The notes under the pieces: generated by a model
Told to the model about the DNA's origin: nothing
Seen by the model: the letters and a program-made list of their open reading frames with translations, nothing else
Databases searched by the model: none
From: Spinacia oleracea
Taxonomy: Eukaryota; Streptophyta; Magnoliopsida; Caryophyllales; Amaranthaceae
Length of the DNA: 64,000 bases
Direction of reading: 5' to 3'
NCBI RefSeq assembly: GCF_020520425.1
Contig: NC_079487.1
Coordinates: forward strand, 47,437,219 to 47,501,218
Position numbers and translations under genes: made by a program
Part shown: one piece after another, positions 10,750 to 22,801 of the stretch
Position numbering within the stretch: the stretch's first letter is position 1
Layout: every line of letters begins with the position of its first letter

Positions 10750-12797
10750 TGTAGATACCTAATTTGTGTCTCCCCTAATGGGATGATGACGATACTATTA
10801 TCCTTGATAGGTGGTTGGTGAAACTCCATGCGGAAGTCCCAATTGCTAAAGTGTATTCCAAGATCCAAAATCTGAAGTCCAATTCCCGAGCCCGTTCACT
10901 TCACGGAACTCGGTACAAAATTCAATTTTCAAAAATCAATTAAAAAATCCAAACACAATCTCACCCAATGGACCTCTCCATTAGTCTTACAAGGCCTTTT
11001 CCAGTCGAAATGATATTAAGCAATCCAAATTCGGGCGCTGACCCACAAAACCGAGCATGCCGGCCCCGTCCCGTAAAACCGAGTACAAACACGAAATCTG
11101 AAATTCAAAAAAGGCTTGTTTTTAGACGCAAACCAAGCCTTAATCCCCAAGAAAACACTACGTGCCAAATTCGTACAAATAGTACGAAAGTACAACAATA
11201 CAAAACAAACCAAGGACGACGTCATAGTCCTTGTTTTGGCGGAATCTGGGCCACATCACGAGCGCCAGGCGCTGTTCCTGCGCCAGGCGCAGAAGGCTTT
11301 TGGATTTTAGCCGCTTAATCTCCTATAGAATTCTTAATTTCCTAAGCATTTGAGGAGGCAGATTTCTAATACAACGTCGTAATCCAAAATTCTGCTCTCA
11401 AAATCAAATACAAAATTAGTTCTAATCTACAATTTCCATTTCAATTTCCAAATACTTAAGAAATTGGGAGCACTAATCGAAAAACCAACCTAACCCAAAC
11501 TAGGTAATTCCGAATCCCTAATACAAATTACCATGATTTAATTAAAGTTTCCATCTTTATAATTTCAACTTTTCTTATGATGTGCTTATGATGTTCATAC
11601 ACACATTTGAACTAGGAAATGTCAAAAAATGAGTAATCTTTGAGGGGATTTCATACTTGAAATTCCCCCTCAAATGATCATCCAAACTCTGCTACAAATT
11701 TCAAGTTTCAATCTTTATGCTTTGATTTCAAAAAAACATGATTAGTAAGTTGAAGCTTTCACTCTTGAAAGTATTCTTTACAACAATCAACTTCAAATCT
11801 TCAAAAGCCCCAACTTTATACAAGTTCAAGGATGTTTAGAAAAGTGCAAACCCTTTTCCAAACTAGAACACACGAACCCTCATTTTTTGTGTTCAAATGC
11901 AAGTCCCACTTTCAAGATTTAATGATGTTTAAGGTTGTTTGTAATCACTTCCTTAAACTAGAATCAATTTCAAGTTATGTAGCACATTAAAGGTGAGGCC
12001 TTTTTAACATTAAAAGGTCTAATCTTTTGAGATTCAAGACTCCTAATTTCAATATTCAAGTTCAATATTCAAGTTCTATATTCAAGTTCTATTTCAATAA
12101 CCAAAACAAAAGATACTTTATGATGAGCAACTCATCTAAAGTTGAGATTTTTAGAATTGAATCCCGTGTCGGGCAAACTTATTATTAAGTAGTTGTTTGG
12201 CGTTCGGATCTCCAGTACAATAATACAATTTCAATATCGGATTTGAATATCGCACATTTCAATATCGCATTTCAATATCGCACTTTCAATACCGCAATTT
12301 CAATATCGCATTTCAATAACGCACTTTCAATATCGCACCTTTACTTTTACAATTTCAATTCCTCACTTTTTACTCACCTATTTCAAGGTGATGTGGTTTT
12401 GTACGCATTTCAATAATTCCTACTATCTTGTGATGATGCTTTACATGTTTATTGCTTTCAACACCTCACATGCTACATTCAATAACATACAAAAGGTTAC
12501 ATCACGCTTAACAAAGATAATTCTTGGACAAACCGGCCTTAGGTTCCTTTAATTAACTTTAAAGCAAAGTGACCACATACAAGTAGCAATTTCTATGTTC
12601 TAAAATTCATGCTCAAACCAACTTAGTGTTATGACTAGGATTATTCGAAAACTATCCTTGTCATGTACTCGAATATACTTTTTAAAGCTCGCAAAATAAG
12701 CATTTCGTTCCCTAGCCCGGATCTCACCCCATCCGTTTCTAAGATTCAATGCCTTATCCACAAGAGTCAACTTTGGTCTTTCCAAACCGGACCCTCA
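10750..12797 (+). repeat. LTR of Tat-type element 1, about 2.05 kb
   Basis: It starts TGTAGATACC directly after the polypurine tract and probably ends ..ACCCTCA just before a tggcgactcc primer-site motif. It contains a GC-rich near-palindrome (gcgccaggcgc, twice in 11260-11293) and a short tandem repeat of tttcaatatcgcac at 12229-12338. No other LTR copy is in the window to confirm the length. Confidence 0.65.
12229..12338. repeat. Short tandem repeat tttcaatatcgcac inside the LTR
   Basis: About seven imperfect units of 14-18 bp in a row, with the core caatatcgca. It lies in the 3' third of the LTR. Confidence 0.75.
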
Positions 12798-12804
12798 TTA
12801 TTGG

Positions 12805-12900
12805 TGGCGACTCCTTCGATATTCAAAATCTACAAAACCCGTAGGGGAAAGCAAATCCAACAAGTGCGGGAGGAAAATAAAAACCCCCTACAATCGCAGA
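12805..12900 (+). other. tRNA-Arg-type primer site and leader remnant after the LTR
   Basis: tggcgactcc matches the complement of the tRNA-Arg 3' end, the primer known for many Tat/Ogre elements. About 90 bp of leader-like sequence follows up to 12900. A primer site after what looks like the 3' LTR means this LTR also served as, or recombined with, a 5' LTR. Confidence 0.5.
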
Positions 12901-13278
12901 ATTAAATTGTTGAGTAGAAGAAAAAGAAGGAGTTTCAGTAGAGATTTCAGGCATTTTAAAACCTAAAAATCGATTGGAAATAAATCAAAAATTTGGGAAT
13001 TTTTCCTTGCGAAATCGCAAAATCAGATGAATTAATTGCTGAAATTATAGATGAATTAGAACGCTGGATTCTCTAATACCATATCAAATTATCAAATCAT
13101 GATGATTCTTTGATGGAATTCACGAACTGAAGAACAGTTTTGGGTAAGGAGAGAGAGAGAAGTTTAGAGAGGGAAGTTCTGAAAATCTATTTCTGTTAGA
13201 AAAATGTTTGTTACAAAGGCTCCAACTAATCAGTTACATAATGTCTCTCCTCTTGCTTAAGCTAAACAATAATTTCCA
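12901..13278 (-). mobile_element. Minus-strand Copia remnant: LTR, primer site, gag start
   Basis: On the minus strand a short LTR (about 13278-13082, starting TGGAAATTATTG) is followed by tggtattagagaatcc, a variant of the initiator-Met primer site (plus 13066-13081). Then comes a leader and an ATG at 12954 opening MPEISTETPSFSSTQQFN, the style of a Copia gag start. The rest of the element is missing; it breaks at the border with element 1. Confidence 0.5.
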
Positions 13279-13428
13279 CTAACTATCGCCGGAGTTTCGA
13301 TATCCGGTGGTCGGCTCGTCGTGCCTGTTACTAATTTATAATATAAAATGATGTCCATGTGATCACAGTGGTGCCTCTAGTGCCGTGTCGAATGTACAAC
13401 ATACTTATACATGGCAGACCAATTTCGG

Positions 13429-13600
13429 CTCTGTTTGGTAAGCATTTTCAGTCACCTTAAATCATTAAGTGCTAATATGATAAGTCACCTTAAATAATTA
13501 GAAGTGTTTGGCAAGTAGCTGAAATAAAATATAAGGTGGATAGAGGGACTGATATTGAAACGTTAATCTGATTAACGTTTGAGTTTCAGCTCCTGAAATT
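13429..13600 (+). mobile_element. hAT-like MITE, copy A
   Basis: It begins ctctgtttggtaagc and contains gtcaccttaaat and gaaacgttaatctgattaac. The same sequence occurs in reverse orientation at 48021-48195, which shows it is a dispersed repeat. No transposase is present. Assignment to hAT rests only on the terminal style. Confidence 0.6.
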
Positions 13601-13650
13601 CTAGTTTTTTCTTTTAAAAAAATTGAAGGCGAACATCAACCACATTAACA

Positions 13651-13880
13651 ATGGAAGAAGATAGAATTAGCGGCCTTTCCGACAACCTTCTCATCACCAT
13701 ACTCTCCCCTCCCCATCCATTCTGCCTAATTTGTTATATCACCTTAACCGGAATCTGTTCTAATTTCCTGGATTCATCAAATTTGCCATCAAAATCTAGG
13801 GATACTCCATGTATTTTCCAGCAGGTTTGGTGAGAGTTTTCCTCTATATATTTCAGGTACCCACTTCTATCCTTGAAACT
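13651..13880 (+). pseudogene. 5' fragment of an F-box gene, interrupted by the Tat element
   Basis: An ATG opens MEEDRISGLSDNLLITILS, which is the first half of an F-box (the R-I-S-x-L-x-D-x-L-L pattern used to bind SKP1). The frame then loses the family pattern, and LPNLLYHL-like words appear in another frame, so it was damaged beyond the insertion. Tat element 2 enters at 13881 with duplicated target aaact (13876-13880). The matching 3' fragment lies at 25519. A complete F-box/LRR gene would have far more sequence between the two parts, so this was probably already a partial gene. Confidence 0.6.
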
Positions 13881-14271
13881 TGTTAGGGGGGGAAATACCC
13901 TCTTGGTGACGTGGACAAACCTGGCAAGCATTGTGTACGTGGCTGCCAGCAAGGCATATGGTGGCACCGTTCGAACTCCCTCTCAACGGTTGGGATCAAA
14001 ACAACCGTTACGAACCCTTGATGAAGCCGCCCTTCATTACGTATTTATTGTCCAATTATGTGCAATTAAGCACAAGCGTTACACTTTCATTGTAAAAGCC
14101 TATAAAATGGCTTAATCTTGTCAGTTTACATATACGTTTTCTAAGCAATAAAACATACTATCATTCCATGCTATTACAACTTACTCTCGTCACTCTTAAT
14201 TATCTAGCTCGATCGATTGTTAGCACCATCATCAAGGTAAGATCGTCTCTAAGTCGAATTTGCCCAAAACA
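13881..14271 (+). repeat. 5' LTR of Tat-type element 2
   Basis: It is 391 bp, starts TG and ends CA. A plausible TATA region (cctataaaatggc) lies near 14099, followed by an aataaa signal near 14147, suggesting transcription start and polyadenylation inside the LTR. Confidence 0.93.
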
Positions 14272-14274
14272 ATT

Positions 14275-14292
14275 TGGCGCCCACCGTGGGGC
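14275..14292 (+). other. Primer-binding site, tRNA-Lys type
   Basis: tggcgcccaccgtggggc, 3 bp after the LTR, is complementary to the 3' end of plant tRNA-Lys (..GCCCCACGGTGGGCG plus CCA, from recollection). Confidence 0.8.
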
Positions 14293-14332
14293 TGACAATC
14301 AAAAACAGCTTGATAATACCATTCTAATCACC

Positions 14333-17300
14333 ATGGCCGGAAATTTTAGCTCATCCGACGATATCACTCGTCGCTTCGAAGCCATGGAGCAGCGCATCAA
14401 CATCCTCCAAAAGGAAAATGAAGCATTGCACTCCCAAGTCAAGTCCACCGCCTCCATCGCTAGCGGATCCAGGTTCCAGTACCGGCGAGACACCTCCGGG
14501 CTAAACCGCCGCTTGGATCTTGACGCCGCTCCAGATCATCCCCTCCATATACCCTTTGGAGAGCCTGGGGGTCCAGTTCTCGAGCAGATTCGCGAGTTCG
14601 ACCCGTTACCAAATCAGCCCCACTCTAATCCGAGTTGGCTTCCTCCGCCTCCAACTCGACCAACTTCTGCAGGTACATCGGCGACCGTCGTCGCCACGAC
14701 AGCTGCCCGGGCCGCCCCATCTCAGGCCGGCATGACGACATCCACCATGGCGTCAGCTCGCGCCTCTGCTCCGGTATCTCGTCCGTTACCACCCCCGATG
14801 GTAACCATGTCGATGCCCCTGCCCGTTACAATTCCAGCACAAGGATCAGCACCGGTGACTCAAATGCCGTGGGACCAACTCTTCTCTCAGCAAGTCGTCC
14901 AACCTGTCGTCAACCTAGTTACTTCAGCGCCAGGAGCACCCCCCCCCAGTTGATGGCGGTTCCCTTAGCCAGCCAGGCACCGCAAGCAGCGTTTCCAAAT
15001 GCCCTAATGCTCCCAGACTCTTCTCGAAACTATTCTCCATACACTCCTCTTAACAGGTCAGTCGTTCCAGTTAGTCACGGTTTCGTAACTCCTTTCCCTT
15101 ATGTTGCAGGTACCCATGTTACCCAAGGAATGCCCCCTTACATGCAACAAGTGGTACCGCAGTTCACTCCTCACCAACCTCATGGTGTATACCCACAAAA
15201 CACCTATTATCAACATCTCCAAGCTAGCCTCCCCGAAATATTCAGCCCCCTCGTCCCGGTGCTCAACAGCATCTGTGAAAACATAAATCACCAACTCCAA
15301 CAAAATCATGACTATGATAAACAAAATCCCAGGAGTGCCAACACCGATCAAAGAGGCCATCCCAGACAGCTATGCCGACTCACCATATGCTGACCCTATT
15401 GATGCAATCGACATCCCGAAACGATTCAGCCCACCCAACATGCCCATGTATGACGGGACGACCGATCCAAGGGAACATATCTTGACCTACAAGCAGCGGA
15501 TGATTACCATTCCAGTCCCCAAACACATGAGGGAAGCCAGCATTTGTAAGGGGTTCGGTTCGACACTGGTTGGACCCGCCTTGAAGTGGTTAACCAGCCT
15601 TCCAAATGGATGCATCACCTCTTTTTCTCATCTCGACAACATGTTTAATCAGCAGTTCGCCAGCAGCAGGTGCCTGGAGAAGCAGACGAGCGACCTGTAC
15701 CGTGTGATCCAACGCCCTTACAAACCCCTGAAGGATTATATAGACCGGTTTATCAGGGAGAAGGTGACTATACCTGAGTGTGATGTCCCGGCAGCAATCA
15801 AAGCGTTCAGACAAGGATTGTACGGAGAAACCGACCTTTGGAGGGATCTGATTAAATACCCCTTCAAAACGTTTGAAGATGCTCAAGCCAAAGCAATGGC
15901 CCAAGTTAGGTTGGAAGAAACTCTCTATTCTCGGAAAGGGGGTAATGACTACTCAAAGACGGAAAGACGACTTCCCTATTCCAAGAGAAGAAATGATCGT
16001 CCTGCCCCTTATTCCCAACCTCAACACGTAGCAGTGGTGGAAGACGACGATGACTCCGACTAGAAGAACAACCCGGATCTGCCTCCAAAAATTAACAAAT
16101 ATTCTTTTTGTGTCGACACTGTAGGTCTGATGAACCACCTCTCGGAGATGGGGAAAGCAGTGCAGTGGCCACCGAAGTCTAGCAAACCCGAGTCGAAGAA
16201 GGATCCCTCAAAATGGTGTGATTTTCATGCCGACATCGGTCACACCACCAACGATTGTGTTGCGTTGAGAAGAGAAGTAGCCTATCTGTTGAAAAACGGA
16301 TACCTCAAGGACGTCATGTCTGACAAAGCCCGTGGCGTCGTCAACAAAGACAACTATAACTCTCCATCTCGACCTCCTCCGCCTCCCCCTCATAGTAAAA
16401 CTGTGAATTTTATCGCTGGAGGTTCTGACATTTGTGGTTTGACTTATTCTGCAGCGAAGAGGCACGCCCGAGAAAACGAGATAGACAGACCGGCCCGAGC
16501 CGTAGCCGCAAAATATCTAACCCCTATATCTTTTGATGAATCTGATGCAGGAGACATCTCGGATAAACATCATGACGGCTTGGTGATATCCATCCCTGTT
16601 GGGAACTGCATGATCAAACAAGTCCTTGTCGACAACGGTAGCTCAACTAATGTGATGATGCTCGACGCCCTCAAGGAGATGGGGCTCAACCCAGATACAA
16701 ATGTCGTCAAAAAATCCACCGTGCTCATAGGGTTCAGCGGTGAAGCAAAGACCACTTTCGGAGAAGTCACCCTACCTGTTTACGCTCAAGGAATCAACCA
16801 ACAGGTAAAATTTTGCGTTATTGATTGCCCTTCATCTTACAACATTATCTTGGGCAGGCCCTGGATCCACGACATGAAGGCCATCCCTTCGATGTACCAC
16901 CAAACCATCAAGTTCCCAACTCGATGGGGGGTTCAGGAAATCAAAGGAGATCAACAAGAGTCCAAAGAATGTTATAAGGCAGCTCTAAAGCCCTCAGCCA
17001 CCAATAAATCCTCATTATAGCAACTACAGTCCGGTTCTGACCCAGCCATCTATAAGGAGCCTAAATCCGAGCAACTTGACGAGGTTATCTTAGATCCTGC
17101 GAAGCCGGAGCAGGTCGTTTTTATTGGATGTGATGTACCTGACGACATCAGGTCGGAACTTGTCAAATTTCTCAAAGCCAACGTAGATTTCTTCGCGTGG
17201 TCCCATGAAGATATGCCAGGCATCAGCCCAGACGTCATTACTCACAAGCTCAGTGTTGACCCCCATCATAAGCCCGTCAAACAGAAACGGCGGAAGTTCG

Positions 17301-20300
17301 CTCCAGAACGCAACCAAATTATCAATGACGAGGTTCAGCAACTATTAGATACGGGAAAAATCAGGGAAGTAAAATATCCAGACTGGTTGGCCAATGTCGT
17401 CGTAGTCAGAAAGAAGAATGGGAAATGGCGTGTTTGCATAGACTTCACCGACATCAACAAGGCGTGCCCCAAAGACTCTTTTCCTTTACCCCACATCGAT
17501 GCCATGGTTGATGCTACTGCAGGGCATGAGATGCTCACATTCATGGATGCGTTCAGTGGATACAACCAGATTCCGATGCACCCGGAAGACCAAGAGAAAA
17601 CCGCCTTCACCACGGAGCGGGGAACTTATTGTTACAAAGTCATGCCTTTCGGTTTAAGAAATGCAGGTGCCACCTATCAACGCCTGGTCAACAAAATGTT
17701 CAGAAAACAGCTAGGCGACACAATGGAAGTCTACATCGACGACATGTTGGTAAAATCCAAGAAAGCCTCAGATCACATCACGCATCTCCAACAAGCCTTC
17801 GACGTACTACAAGAGTACAACATGAAGCTCAACCCCACCAAGTGCTCATTCGGAGTCTCCTCCGGGAAGTTCTTGGGTTATATGGTTACTCAACGAGGCA
17901 TTGAAGCTAGTCCTGATCAGATTCGTGCAATTATCAACCTACAATCCCCTCGGAATCAAAAAGACGTACAAAAGTTGGCAGGCAGAGTGGCCGCCGTCAA
18001 CTGCTTCATCTCCAGGTCATCCGACAAATGCAAATTGTTCTACGACATCCTCAGGAAGAACGAGAAGTTCAGCTGGACCGATCGACACGAAGCTGCATTA
18101 CAACAACTCAAGAGGTACCTGTCCAACCCTCCGCTACTGTCCAAACCAAAAGACAATGAAGAACTACAGATATACCTTGCAGTTACGGAGTCGACCATCA
18201 GTGCAGTACTAGTATGAGAAGAAGACGGGAAGCAGCTACCTGTTTATTACGTCAGTAAGTCTTTACTTAGCGCCGAAACAAGGTACTCTCATCTCGAAAA
18301 ACTTGTCCTCGCACTAGTTGTTGCTTCTGTTAAATTACGCCCTTATTTTGAATGTCATCCTATCACTGTTAGAACTAACTATCCCATTAAGTCAATCATG
18401 AGGAAGCCCGAGTTGTCTGGCAGGATGTCCAAATGGGCAATACAATTAGGTTGTTATGACATCAGGTACGAACCTCGCACAGCCATCAAGTCGCAAGCTC
18501 TAGCTGATTTTGTGGCTGACTTCAACCCGAGCCTCCAACATGAAGTCGATCAAGAAGTCAACATATTGACCGATGGTGGATCCTCATCAACATGGACCCT
18601 ATACACTGACGGCTCCTCCAATATACGGGGGAAAGGCCTCGGCATCGTACTAAAGTCGCCACAAGGGGACACCATAGTACAGTCTGTCTATTGCAAGTTC
18701 AAGGCCACCAACAACGAAGCAGAATGCGAAGCCTTGATCCTGGGACTATCATTAGCACTCGACATGAATATCCGCCGACTTGAGGTACGTTGTGATTCTT
18801 TATTGATTATCAGTCAGATTAACGGCTCATATGCAGCGAAGGACTCAAAGATGCAGGCCTACTTGGAAATAGCAAAAAGGCTCGTGAACAAGTTCGACTC
18901 ATGCACCTTACAACAAATACCAAGAGATCAAAACACCCGGGCTGACGCCTTAGCCAACCTCGGCTCAAATATCAAACCTAAACTCACTTCCATCCCCGTA
19001 GTCCACTTGTATCCAGCCATCACCAAAGATAACCTACCCATCGCCGAACAATCCCAACCTACTCAAACGCCTTCATGGCGCGACCCCTACAAACACTGGC
19101 TCAAACACAACACCATCCCACCTGGAGTCACCCACGAAAAATCCTTCCGCATGAAAGCCTCCAGATTCATCCTAATCCACGGAATATTGTTCAGAAAATC
19201 AGTTGCAGGACCGTACCTGAGATGCCTAGATCATGACGAGATCGAGTCGACACTACGCAATATACATGATGGAGAATGTGGAAACCACGCCGGAGGAAGA
19301 AGCTTAGCCCACAAAACTCTTACCATGGGATATTTTTGGCCCACCATGAAGAAAGACGCAATCGCCTTTGCTAAGAAATGCGACTCTTGCCAGCGGTTCG
19401 CATCTGTCACTCACCAACCTTGTGAAGTACTCCACCCCATCTTGTCCCCTTGGCCCTTCATGAAGTGGGGGATGGACATAGTGGGACCCTTACCACAAGC
19501 ATCAGGGCAGCGCGTCTTCATGTTGGCAATGACTGATTACTTCTCTAAGTGGATCGAAGCAGAAGCATTCAAACGAGTTCGAGATACTGAGGTCATCTCG
19601 TTCATTAAGCGAAATGTCCTTAGTCGGTACGGTATCCCTTCCGAGATCGTCTACGATAATGGTTCCCATTTTATCAGCAACAAAACCAAAAAATTCTGCA
19701 GTAGATACAACATCACCTTGCATACTTCTACACCAAGATATCCTCAAGCAAATGGCCAAGCCGAGTCAAGCAACAAAATCATCATCAAAAACCTCAAGAA
19801 GCGCCTCGACGACGCCAAAGGAAGATGGGCAGACGAATTACCTATGATCCTTTGGGCCGACAGGACAACACCCAAGACGGCGACCAATCACACTCCCTTC
19901 TCCTTAGTCTTCGGTTGTGAGGCAGTCATCCCTCCCGAAGTCGAGCTCCCCACAGCAAGAAGCAGTTTCATGGCTCCAGGAATGAACGACTCAGTCTTGG
20001 CCTACGACATTGATACTGTCGATGAACTCAGAGAAGCAGCATTGGTCAAGATGGCGTCCTACCAACAAGCAGTCGCAAACAGCTACAACAAGAATGTGAG
20101 GGTTCGAGTATTTCAGCAAGGAGATTGGGTTCTGCGCAAAGTGTTTCCAAATAAAAAGGATCCTCGACACGGCAAGTTGGCTCCGACATGGGAAGGTCCT
20201 TACCAGATCATAAGACGAACAGGTCATGGCGCATACAAGTTGGTTGACAAAGACGGCACATCCATCTCAAGAAGTTGGAATGCAACACACCTAAAACTGT

Positions 20301-20311
20301 ACCATTTCTGA
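14333..20311 (+). pseudogene. gag-pol of Tat-type element 2, with stops and frameshifts
   Basis: An ATG at 14333 opens gag with an early coiled coil (RRFEAMEQRINILQKENEAL). The frame slips in a C-run near 14941 and returns near 15310. The gag core (MPMYDGTTDPREHILTYKQRM) runs to 16060. A Cys/His motif (CDFHADIGHTTNDC), an aspartic protease (LVDNGSSTNVM, IILGRPWIH), RT (17213-17900, YIDDM at 17732), RNase H (to about 18520), a second RNase H (18590-18960, LYTDGSSNIRGKG) and integrase (19100-20300: HX..C zinc motif, MDIVGPL, YDNGSHF, AESSNK, C-terminal GDWVLRKV) follow. In-frame stops are TAG 16061, TAG 17018 and TGA 18215. Known role: capsid and replication enzymes of the element. The protease has D-N-G in place of the common D-S/T-G, which also occurs in other Tat relatives. 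Confidence 0.88.
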
Positions 20312-20360
20312 ACACTCGGATCTTTTTTCTTGATTTCTAGTTTTTCCTAACACACAGGCA

Positions 20361-21757
20361 TGTTAGGTTATGATACATATGAATAAACATAAATCATGCG
20401 GAAAAACCATAAAGCCAGGAAACATATTATTTACACATAATCATTTAGCATAATTCAAATGCATACACTTTGTAGCGTGCCCTCCCTAGCTGCGCCCGAA
20501 CCGAACAAGAACAAGTCTTTAGGACTCCAAGTGTTGTCCCTCCGTAGATAGTCCACAGCACGTCCGGATCCGCCTTAAGCTTGACCAACTAGAATCTCCC
20601 TTAAGGTTACTAGGAATTTCGGCTATTTGGGTTGCAAGTGTTTGGCTGATTTTTGCTTGAAAATCTTACCTTTTGAATACTTCAAATCTCGATGTAAAAA
20701 TGTGACCCTAGGCACCTATTTATAGAGTTTATGGAAAGGTATTATAATCCTACTAGGATATGGATTTATTAATTAGAATCCTATTAGAACTCTAAATAAT
20801 AAATTTAATCTTTTAGGATTAGGATTTAATCAATGCACGAATTCCAATAGGATTAGGATTCGTTACGAACACGAGTGTTGCACGACCACGAGGAACGCTC
20901 GCAGCCGCGCAGGCCTTGCGGCCCACACGAGCAGGCGCTGCCTCGCAGCCCACGAGCATAAGCCCGCGCGCGCCTATGGCCTTGCTGGGCCTGGCCTTGC
21001 GATGGGCCTGGCGAGGCTGTGGCAGCTCCGTGTTTGGGCGCTTCGCTTGCTGGGCGCGGGCCTGGCTTCGTGCTGGGCCTTCGTCTAGCAAGCCTCGTCC
21101 GATGCTAATTCGTACGATGCGCTTCCGATTAAATTCCCGGTTCCGGAAATCATATCCGATACGAACAATATTTAATATTTCCGATTCCGGAATTAATTTC
21201 CGTTTCGAACAAATATTTAATATTTCCGTTTCCGGAATTATTTTCCGATTCCGATAATATTTCCGATTCTGACAATATTTCCGTTTCCGGCAATTTTTCC
21301 GATTCCGGCAATATTTCCATTTCCATTAATATTTTCCGATACGTACCATGTTTCCGTTTCCGGTAACATCTACGACTCGGATAATATTTATATTTCCGAT
21401 ACGATCCATATTTCCGTTTCCGGCAATATCATCGTTTCCGGAGTATTCATTTGCTTGCCTTTGACGATCTCAGCTCCCACTGAAACCAAGATCCGTCGAT
21501 TCCGAATATCCATAGATGGAGTATTTAATGTCATTAAATACTTGATCTGTTTACGTACTATTTGTGTGACCCTACGGGTTCAGTCAAGAGTAAGCTGTGG
21601 ATTAATATCATTAATTCCACTTGAACTGAAGCGGCCTCTAGCTAGGCATTCAGCTCACTTGATCTCACTGAATTATTAACTTGTTAATTAATACTGAACC
21701 GCATTTATTAGACTTATCATTTAATGCATACTTGGACCAAGGGCATTATTTCCTTCA
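20361..21757 (-). repeat. Solo LTR of the Copia family, nested in Tat element 2
   Basis: The plus strand reads tgttaggttatgatacat...ttatttccttca, the reverse complement of the LTRs at 36901 and 45933. It is 1,397 bp against 1,339 bp there. Target duplication aggca at 20356-20360 and 21758-21762 flanks it exactly. No internal region is present, so it is the product of LTR-LTR recombination after insertion. It contains the same ccggaa/ttccgg degenerate array (21115-21440) and the same GC-rich block (20880-21110). Confidence 0.92.
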
Positions 21758-21762
21758 AGGCA

Positions 21763-22801
21763 CTCTAGCATTTGTCGCCATTGTGTCGACCCCCCCAACA
21801 CAGATTGGGCACGACGTATCACGAAACCGAGAACATCTCGGACAGTACACACTTACCAGTGGCAAAAATTTAAGTCCCTCTCCTCTATCCTTTCTACTTT
21901 TTTTTTCTCTCTATATGTTATTATCATTACTGACTTAGGCATCGGAGGGACGTTGCCTCCACCAACGTCCAATCCTCACGCCATCGTCCTGTTTTGCAGA
22001 CAACAACATGACGCCAACATAGGTATACACTTAGAAGGAGTAACAAACATAAGCATTCGACTCAACTTCGTCCAGTATTTCTTCTTAACCTTTTCTTTCT
22101 TTTCTCTCCTTGTCGTAATTTCCTCTCATTTTTCATGTCGCTCTATACTGACTTAAGCATCGGAGGGCCGTTGGCTCCACCAACGGCCAATCCTCACGCT
22201 CTGCTATGTTGACAGTATGATGCTCACATAATGATGGATTCGACAAAGAGAGAACGGATGAAGTGAAGCATACAACACAACATACAGGATAACAAATTCG
22301 AAATTGAGCACACATGTTCAAAGAAACAAAGTGACAGGAAACATTGTTAATTTTATTTCAAACATGATTGTATACATTACATACTACAATTTTACAAACT
22401 ACAAAACACAATTTAGGCCATTACAAAAACGCCTGGTACACTACAATGTACATTACATACACGTCGGAATACAGATCTACATTTTCTACAGTACACATTT
22501 TGCAGATTTTTCTTTAACAGGCTGGAGGCGTCGCCAAAGTCGAATTCGAGGTATGTGCCCAACCTGCAAAACAAAACACCAAACCAAACACATTTTTTCC
22601 AACCACAAGCAAGCAACACAAGATTGAAAACCCACAAAATATTTACATGACTTGCCCCCTTGGACAAGCCCAAAAACATCCAAATGACTGCCGCCATCAA
22701 GGCGAAACACAGCCACAATATCTTTTCGACCTTTTCAAAGGCCGAACACACAAAATACTGTTTAATATAAACCATTGTTTAAAACACACACCATTGAAAT
22801 T
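21763..22801. other. Non-coding internal region of Tat element 2
   Basis: No gene is seen. It holds two related blocks of about 55 bp, tgacttaggcatcggaggga... at 21931 and tgacttaagcatcggagggc... at 22149, each running on to ccaatcctcacgc and separated by pyrimidine-rich tracts. The right part (22340-22800) is AT-rich and ends at the 3' end of the antisense gene. Confidence 0.6.

Larger units (their letters stand above)
1..12797 (+). mobile_element. Tat-type Ty3/gypsy retrotransposon 1, 5' part outside window, degraded
   Basis: The sequence shows pol remnants at the left edge (RT, RNase H, a second RNase H, integrase), then about 6.5 kb of non-pol DNA holding two minus-strand genes, a polypurine tract at 10729-10748 and an LTR from 10750 to about 12797. 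Dual RNase H and a long pol-to-3'LTR spacer with antisense extra reading frames are known traits of the Tat lineage (Ogre/Retand relatives). The 5' LTR, gag and most of the protease lie before base 1. Pol is interrupted by many stops and frame changes, so the copy is old and cannot make a full polyprotein. The motif attcaaa and close variants are scattered through the non-pol part. Confidence 0.8.

Noticed and set aside
14635..15393. Separate 252-codon gene overlapping gag of Tat element 2
   Set aside because: Only its last part looks like gag, in the shifted frame after the C-run; it is a frameshift product and not an independent gene.
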